From the NCBI RefSeq assembly GCF_900142005.1, contig NZ_FQZL01000005.1:62001-126000 (forward strand): 64,000 nucleotides of DNA, written 5' to 3'. The DNA comes from Dethiosulfatibacter aminovorans DSM 17477. GTDB lineage: Bacteria > Bacillota > Clostridia > Tissierellales > Dethiosulfatibacteraceae. The stretch's first letter is position 1. Each line of letters begins with the position of its first letter. Of the stretch, positions 59,251-64,000 are shown one piece after another. Under the pieces are notes generated by a model that saw only the letters and a list, made by a program, of their open reading frames with translations, did no database searches and had not been told where the DNA came from. Made by a program: the position numbers and the translations under genes.

Positions 59251-59904
59251 TTGTTTACTGGGTTGATTGAAGAAATAGGAACGGTGAAAAAGATTGTGTC
59301 GGGTAGCAGTTCTGCAGAAATAACAATCAAGGCATCGAAGATAATGGATGATGTTAAGCTGGGAGACAGTATAGCCACAAATGGGATCTGTCTTACGGTT
59401 ACAAGATTTACCGGCGATGAATTTACTGTGGATGCAATGCCTGAAACAATGAGGGTGACAAACCTTAAAAACCTGAAAAACGGAAGCCGGGTAAACCTTG
59501 AAAGAGCTTTGAAAGTAGGAGACCGGCTCGGGGGACACATAGTGTCAGGCCATGTTGACGGTACGGGAAGGATTGTTGGATTCAAAGAAGATGATAATGC
59601 AATATGGGTTGAAATCAGTGCGGGAAGGGAGATTTTGAAATACATCATTCACAAGGGCTCCATTACCATAGACGGAACAAGTTTGACTGTTGCGGCCCTT
59701 GGAAAGGAAAGTTTCAAGGTTTCCATCATACCTCTGACACAGGAAGAAACAACGCTGACAGGCAAGAAGGTTGGAGAAGAGGTAAATCTTGAATGCGACC
59801 TTGTAGGAAAGTATATCGAGAGACTGACGTTGTTCAAGGAAGAGGCAAAGGAAGAAAAAAAAGGAATAGACATGGATTTTCTAAAAGAAAATGGATTCTA
59901 TTGA
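59251..59904 (+). CDS. ribE: Riboflavin synthase, alpha chain
   Basis: Protein of 217 residues with the two-fold internal repeat of riboflavin synthase: [12 protein letters not shown] / [12 protein letters not shown] and the second half [28 protein letters not shown]. It joins two lumazine molecules to form riboflavin. The start codon is TTG at 59251, with AAGGTGA upstream. The frame ends at 59904, 13 bases before the ribBA start. Confidence 0.95.
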   Translation: MFTGLIEEIGTVKKIVSGSSSAEITIKASKIMDDVKLGDSIATNGICLTVTRFTGDEFTVDAMPETMRVTNLKNLKNGSRVNLERALKVGDRLGGHIVSGHVDGTGRIVGFKEDDNAIWVEISAGREILKYIIHKGSITIDGTSLTVAALGKESFKVSIIPLTQEETTLTGKKVGEEVNLECDLVGKYIERLTLFKEEAKEEKKGIDMDFLKENGFY

Positions 59905-59917
59905 AAGGGGATACAAA

Positions 59918-61126
59918 ATGAAATTCAATACGGTAGAAGAAGCAATTGAAGATATCAAAGCAGGAAAAATGGTAGTAGTGGTAGACGATGAGGACAGGGA
60001 AAATGAAGGCGACCTTCTCATGGCTGCAGAAATGGCCACTGATGAAGCAATCAACTTCATGGCGATGCATGCCAGAGGGCTTATATGCACTCCCATGGAA
60101 AAGGAAAGGCTGGAGGAATTGAAAATATTTCCGATGATTACTGACAGCACCGATCCCAAGGAGACGGCTTTCACTGTCTCTGTTGACCATATAAGTTCAA
60201 CTACAGGCATATCATGTCAGGAAAGGGCCAATACAATACTCCAGCTTGTAAATCCGGAGTCAAGACCTGGAGATTTTACAAAACCTGGACATATCTTTCC
60301 TCTGGCGGCAAAAGACGGAGGAGTTCTGAAGAGAGCAGGACACACTGAGGCTGCTGTAGACCTTGCAAAGCTTGCAGGACTGTATCCGGCAGGCGTAATA
60401 TGCGAGATAATGAACGACGACGGTACCATGGCAAGGGTTCCCCAGCTTATGGAATATGTCAAGAAGCACAACCTGAAGATAATATCCATTGAGGCGCTTA
60501 TTGCCTACAGGAGAATGAAGGAAGTGCTTGTGGAAAGGGTTGCGGAAGCCAACCTTCCGACAAAGTACGGCGAATTCAGGATGATAGGTTTTATAAACAA
60601 GCTAAATGGAGAGCATCATGTGGCACTTGTAAAGGGCGACATCCAGGAAGGCGATGAGGTTTTGGTAAGGGTCCACTCGGAATGTCTTACAGGGGATGCT
60701 TTTGGATCAACAAGGTGCGACTGCGGAGAGCAGTATGCCGAAGCAATGAAAAAGATAGCTGCCGAGGGCAAGGGAGTACTTCTTTACATGAGGCAGGAAG
60801 GAAGGGGAATAGGTCTCATAAACAAGATCAAGGCCTATGCACTTCAGGATCAGGGAATGGATACGGTGCAAGCGAATATAGAGCTTGGATTCCCGGATGA
60901 CATGAGGGATTATGGAATAGGTGCACAGATACTATACGATTTGGGTGTCAGAAAGATGAGGCTTATGACCAACAATCCCAAGAAAATCACCGGATTGTCA
61001 GGATATGGCATTGAGGTAGTCGACAGGGTGCCTATACAAATGAACCACAATGAAAGAAATGAATTTTATCTGAAAACAAAAAAAGAGAAAATGGGCCACA
61101 TGCTGGACTTCGAGGAGGAAGAATAA
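59918..61126 (+). CDS. ribBA: Bifunctional DHBP synthase/GTP cyclohydrolase II RibBA
   Basis: Protein of 402 residues. The N-terminal DHBP synthase domain has [14 protein letters not shown], and the C-terminal GTP cyclohydrolase II domain has [20 protein letters not shown] (three zinc Cys) and [12 protein letters not shown]. It supplies both precursors of the pathway, 3,4-dihydroxy-2-butanone 4-phosphate and the pyrimidinone phosphate. The ATG at 59918 follows AAAGGGGA; an in-frame ATG at 59891 overlaps ribE and has no clear site. Confidence 0.97.
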   Translation: MKFNTVEEAIEDIKAGKMVVVVDDEDRENEGDLLMAAEMATDEAINFMAMHARGLICTPMEKERLEELKIFPMITDSTDPKETAFTVSVDHISSTTGISCQERANTILQLVNPESRPGDFTKPGHIFPLAAKDGGVLKRAGHTEAAVDLAKLAGLYPAGVICEIMNDDGTMARVPQLMEYVKKHNLKIISIEALIAYRRMKEVLVERVAEANLPTKYGEFRMIGFINKLNGEHHVALVKGDIQEGDEVLVRVHSECLTGDAFGSTRCDCGEQYAEAMKKIAAEGKGVLLYMRQEGRGIGLINKIKAYALQDQGMDTVQANIELGFPDDMRDYGIGAQILYDLGVRKMRLMTNNPKKITGLSGYGIEVVDRVPIQMNHNERNEFYLKTKKEKMGHMLDFEEEE

Positions 61127-61127
61127 G

Positions 61128-61589
61128 ATGAAAATTTATGAGGGAAAACTGGTATCACAGGACAAGAAGTATGGAATCATAGTTGGAAGGTTCAATGAGT
61201 TTATAGGTGGAAAGCTACTTTCCGGAGCAATTGACGGACTTAAGAGACATGGTGTCGAAGAGGACAACATCGAGGTTGCATGGGTGCCGGGAGCCTTTGA
61301 AATACCACTTATTGCAAAGAAAATGGCTAAAACCGGCAGATATGATGCTGTCATCTGTCTCGGTGCCGTAATAAGGGGGTCTACTCCTCACTTCGACTAT
61401 GTTTCAAATGAAGTGACAAAGGGTGTTGCCCATGTTTCCTTAGAAACTGAAATTCCTGTAATCTTTGGTGTTCTCACTACTGATTCAATTGAGCAGGCCA
61501 TTGAGAGAGCCGGCACAAAGGCAGGCAACAAGGGATTTGAGGCTGCTCTGACTGCAGTTGAAATGGTAAACCTCCTTCAGGAAATCTAA
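61128..61589 (+). CDS. ribH: 6,7-dimethyl-8-ribityllumazine synthase
   Basis: Protein of 153 residues with the lumazine synthase motifs [58 protein letters not shown] and [19 protein letters not shown]. The substrate-binding His lies in the TPHFDYV loop. It condenses the ribitylamino-pyrimidinedione with DHBP, and usually assembles into 60-mers or pentamers. Its stop overlaps the next gene start (TAATG). Confidence 0.97.
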   Translation: MKIYEGKLVSQDKKYGIIVGRFNEFIGGKLLSGAIDGLKRHGVEEDNIEVAWVPGAFEIPLIAKKMAKTGRYDAVICLGAVIRGSTPHFDYVSNEVTKGVAHVSLETEIPVIFGVLTTDSIEQAIERAGTKAGNKGFEAALTAVEMVNLLQEI

Positions 61590-62269
61590 TGGCGGAGAGC
61601 TCAAAAAAATGTATTATTGAAGATGTAAAGACAATAATACTTGACTTTGACGGCACCATACATGAAAGCATAAAGGTCTACGGCCCTGCATTCAGGAAGT
61701 GCTACAGATTCCTTGTGGATCTGGGTTGTGCCGAGGAAAAAGAGTGGGCAGACGGAGAAATAGCCAGATGGCTTGGTTTCACCAAGGAAGAGATGTGGAA
61801 GGACTTCATGCCCGACCTAGACACAGATATAAGGCACAAGGCAGGAGGAATGATAGGAAAGGAGATGAACAGTCTCCTTTCGGGCGGCAAGGGAGTTTTG
61901 TACCATGGAGCCCTTGAAGTTCTTGAAGGGCTCAAGAAAAGAGGATATAGCCTTGTTTTTATGAGCAACTGCAGTGTGAAATACAGGGACATGGTCACCG
62001 AGGTTTTTAATCTCGACAGATACTTCGACCATATATATTCTTCGGAAGAGTTTGGATTCATACCGAAGGATGAAATATTCAGGATGGTAAGCGGCTCGCT
62101 GAAGCCCGGATTTGCAATGGTCGGGGACAGGCACAAGGATATGGAGGTAGGAGTCGGCAACGATGTCTGCACAATAGGCTGTCTTTACGGATACGGCAAC
62201 AGTGAAGAGTTGAAGGATGCGGACAGGCTGATAAATGACATATCTGAGCTGCTGGAGATATTTAAATAG
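61589..62269 (+). CDS. HAD-superfamily phosphatase at the end of the rib operon
   Basis: Protein of 226 residues with all four HAD motifs: motif I ILDFDGTIHES (nucleophile Asp19, acid Asp21), motif II FMSNCS, a motif III Lys in GFIPKDEIF, and motif IV MVGDRHKDMEV. The ATG overlaps the ribH stop, so it is translationally coupled to riboflavin synthesis. That makes it a good candidate for the phosphatase removing phosphate from 5-amino-6-ribitylamino-uracil phosphate, the step commonly done by promiscuous HAD enzymes such as YcsE. An FMN phosphatase or unrelated role is also possible. Confidence 0.8.
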   Translation: MAESSKKCIIEDVKTIILDFDGTIHESIKVYGPAFRKCYRFLVDLGCAEEKEWADGEIARWLGFTKEEMWKDFMPDLDTDIRHKAGGMIGKEMNSLLSGGKGVLYHGALEVLEGLKKRGYSLVFMSNCSVKYRDMVTEVFNLDRYFDHIYSSEEFGFIPKDEIFRMVSGSLKPGFAMVGDRHKDMEVGVGNDVCTIGCLYGYGNSEELKDADRLINDISELLEIFK

Positions 62270-62306
62270 AAGAATAATCATTATTATGTGAATTGTGACA
62301 TGTAAA

Positions 62307-62348
62307 GGCGGCTGAATGTTGTAAAACATAAGCCGCTGTTTTGTTTTT
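62307..62348 (+). terminator. Terminator of the riboflavin operon
   Basis: GCGGCT (62308-62313) / AGCCGC (62331-62336) with an inner ATGTT/AACAT stem, followed by TGTTTTGTTTTT. Confidence 0.8.
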
Positions 62349-62428
62349 AGATTGCTTGTTTTGTTTGCAAGATGGATATATTAGATATATAATGGATTAC
62401 AGAATATTAGCCGGAGATTGATTATATT

Positions 62429-63706
62429 ATGAAGATAAAATATATCAGACAAATAGCGGTGATAGCCATTGTAGACGTGCTGGCTTCTCTTTTCTATCTT
62501 GATGTACCCATTGAGGGATTCAGGTTAACCTTTGCAGTGGTGTTTTATCCTCTGCTTCTGAACATGTACCATGAGGTTAATCCAATTATTGCACTGGTAT
62601 TTGCGGGAATAGCGGAAATACTGTCAAGAAGCTGGCTTCTTGCAATGTTGACAGGTGATTTTACAGCTGCGCTCATGAGCAGTTATCAGGAAATTCCTTT
62701 CTATTTCATGTATGGACTTGTGTTTTATTTGCTATATACCAAAAGTCAGGTAAGGATCACGGCTTTAAGGAGCTTTTTCATATTTTTCCTTTGTGATTTC
62801 ACAGGCAATCTATTTGAATTCATCACAAGGGTATTTACCCTGCCGGGAACCCAGAAGCCTGAAACTGTCCAATATATTGTCATTGCCGCCCTTATAAGAG
62901 CAGCTATAGCGGTTATCGTAATAAGGATCCTGAGACATTTTGAGCTTCTGGCCGTAAGGGAGGAGCACGAGGACAGCAACAAGAACCTCATGTCCATAGC
63001 TACTGACCTGAAAGCTGAAACATACTTTCTCGACATGAATCTCAGCTATATAGAGAATGTGATGAATGATGCCTATACACTCTACGGTGAAATATCCAGT
63101 GCGGAAATCGACCAGTCCCTTAAGAAGCTTTCCCTATCCATAGCAAAGGATGTCCATGAAATAAAGAAGGATTATATCAGGGTCATTCGTGGAATAGATG
63201 AAATAATGGACAGGAAGCTCAAGACCAGCAAGATGAAAATGAAGGATGTGTTTGATATCCTGAGGGAAAGCACCGAAAGGATACTTAAGCATACGGAAAA
63301 GGACATAGACATTTTCTTCGACATAGAGGACAATTATTATATAGAGGAGCATTTCTCCTTTATGTCCGTTTTCAGAAATCTCATCAACAATGCTATAGAA
63401 GCCGTTGAGAAGAAGGAAGGAAAGGGACTTGTGGAAGTCAGACAATATTCGGAAAATGGGAACGATGTATTTACAGTAAGAGACAACGGTGAGGGAATAA
63501 AGGAGAAAAACCTTAAATATATTTTTACACCGAGATTTTCGACGAAGTTCAATGAGAACACCGGCAGCATCAGCAGGGGAATAGGCCTTACCCTTGTGAA
63601 GTCCGTTGTGGAAAACAAGTTCGGCGGTGAAATAACCGTTGAATCTGAATACGGTGCCGGTACGGTTTTTAAGATATCCATACCTAAGGGTAATCTGGGA
63701 GGTTAA
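62429..63706 (+). CDS. Membrane-bound sensor histidine kinase
   Basis: Protein of 425 residues. About five or six membrane segments (1-170) form the sensor. A helical region contains the probable phospho-acceptor His243 in AKDVHEIKKDYIRVI. The ATPase domain has N-box NLINNAIEAVE, G1 VRDNGEGIKE, F-box-like FTPRFSTKF and G2 RGIGLTLVKSVVE. It lies two bases upstream of a response regulator gene, its evident partner. The signal is unknown; the sensor is almost wholly within the membrane, with no large extracellular domain. Confidence 0.88.
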   Translation: MKIKYIRQIAVIAIVDVLASLFYLDVPIEGFRLTFAVVFYPLLLNMYHEVNPIIALVFAGIAEILSRSWLLAMLTGDFTAALMSSYQEIPFYFMYGLVFYLLYTKSQVRITALRSFFIFFLCDFTGNLFEFITRVFTLPGTQKPETVQYIVIAALIRAAIAVIVIRILRHFELLAVREEHEDSNKNLMSIATDLKAETYFLDMNLSYIENVMNDAYTLYGEISSAEIDQSLKKLSLSIAKDVHEIKKDYIRVIRGIDEIMDRKLKTSKMKMKDVFDILRESTERILKHTEKDIDIFFDIEDNYYIEEHFSFMSVFRNLINNAIEAVEKKEGKGLVEVRQYSENGNDVFTVRDNGEGIKEKNLKYIFTPRFSTKFNENTGSISRGIGLTLVKSVVENKFGGEITVESEYGAGTVFKISIPKGNLGG

Positions 63707-63707
63707 G

Positions 63708-64000
63708 ATGCTTAGAATATACATAGTTGACGATGACATATCTGCAATCAAGGTATTGGAAAACATAATCGAGGACAACGACCTTGGCGAAGTAATAGGA
63801 TTTTCCCTTGGAGGGGAGGCTGCTGTCGACGAAATACTGTCGCTGGAGCCGGATATTGTTCTTATAGACCTTTTGATGCCTGAAAAGGATGGAATCGAGA
63901 TGGTCAACGACATAAGGAAGCACAATGAAAGCATAAAGTTCATAATGATTTCCCATGTCAATACGAAAAACATGATAAGCAGTGCATACAAGTCAGGAAT
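63708..64000 (+). CDS. Response regulator receiver domain, truncated by window end
   Basis: The first 97 codons are present: MLRIYIVDDDISAIKVLENII with the acidic pocket, the phospho-acceptor Asp54 in DIVLIDLLMPEKDG, and the switch Ser in FIMISHVN. It begins two bases after the kinase stop, after GGGAGG. The output domain lies outside the window; the pairing with this kinase type suggests a YesN/DctR- or CitB-like regulator, which cannot be confirmed here. Confidence 0.88.
   Translation, partial: MLRIYIVDDDISAIKVLENIIEDNDLGEVIGFSLGGEAAVDEILSLEPDIVLIDLLMPEKDGIEMVNDIRKHNESIKFIMISHVNTKNMISSAYKSG

Noticed and set aside
1-64000. tRNA, rRNA, insertion sequences or prophage genes
   Set aside because: No cloverleaf-type sequences, rRNA segments, transposase or integrase frames were recognised on either strand.

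Overview
The window reads as chromosome of an anaerobic, amino-acid-fermenting member of the Clostridia (low-GC Firmicutes). Signs of this are strong AGGAGG ribosome-binding sites, frequent GTG/TTG starts, SLH-domain surface proteins, ECF-type vitamin uptake, Etf-linked flavin dehydrogenases, sigma-54 activators and many amino-acid or amide hydrolases. I saw no tRNA, rRNA, CRISPR array, transposase or phage gene. The species cannot be fixed from this sequence alone.

Layout. (1) 1-2968: the tail of a PadR-type regulator with a DUF1048-like membrane protein, an MFS exporter and a flavodoxin. (2) 3035-13222: a cobalamin-riboswitch-controlled operon. It encodes a 1280-residue S-layer-type protein built like a bacterial transcobalamin (two nearly identical alpha/alpha-barrel repeats plus a transcobalamin-like C-terminal domain plus SLH), a lipoprotein carrying the same C-terminal domain, EcfT, a fused EcfA1-EcfA2 ATPase, a second SLH/alpha-barrel protein and an ECF S component. 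I read it as a surface corrinoid capture and import system, and it is the most interesting locus here. (3) 13289-17598: a glycosyltransferase and two paralogous polyprenyl-phosphate sugar-1-phosphate transferases; the second has lost its catalytic Asp-Glu pair. (4) 18032-22602: etfB, etfA, a YkvI-type transporter and a GlcD/LctD-type FAD oxidase, probably a lactate (2-hydroxyacid) oxidation operon. A second such oxidase at 50472 has a matching promoter and operator.

(5) 22746-31000: two divergent DUF917/hydantoinase clusters around a sigma-54 activator, with an NCS1 permease. The left cluster carries a degenerate HyuA-like protein. (6) 31201-35850: a second sigma-54 locus (DcuC/YfcC carrier, opine-dehydrogenase-like enzyme, activator). 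(7) 35983-41773: a GntR/FCD regulator divergent from an amidinotransferase-family hydrolase, a RocB-like peptidase, an AGCS symporter and dimethylarginine dimethylaminohydrolase, pointing to use of arginine or methylated arginine. (8) 42074-55977: two tandem pairs of FadR-type regulators (one member frameshifted), a GAF/PucR-type regulator, an unassigned transporter, three M20 amidohydrolases, the second FAD oxidase, a baeRF-family protein and an RlmI-like methyltransferase. (9) 55974-64000: dinB, a CIRCE-controlled hsp20, an FMN-riboswitch-controlled ribDE-ribBA-ribH operon ending in a HAD phosphatase, and a two-component system cut by the window end.

The region is dominated by scavenging and catabolism: vitamin B12 import, hydroxyacid oxidation through Etf, hydantoin/amide hydrolysis and arginine-derivative use. 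Each module has its own local regulator or riboswitch. Promoters and operators are unusually legible, and several pairs of them match each other closely enough to suggest shared control.
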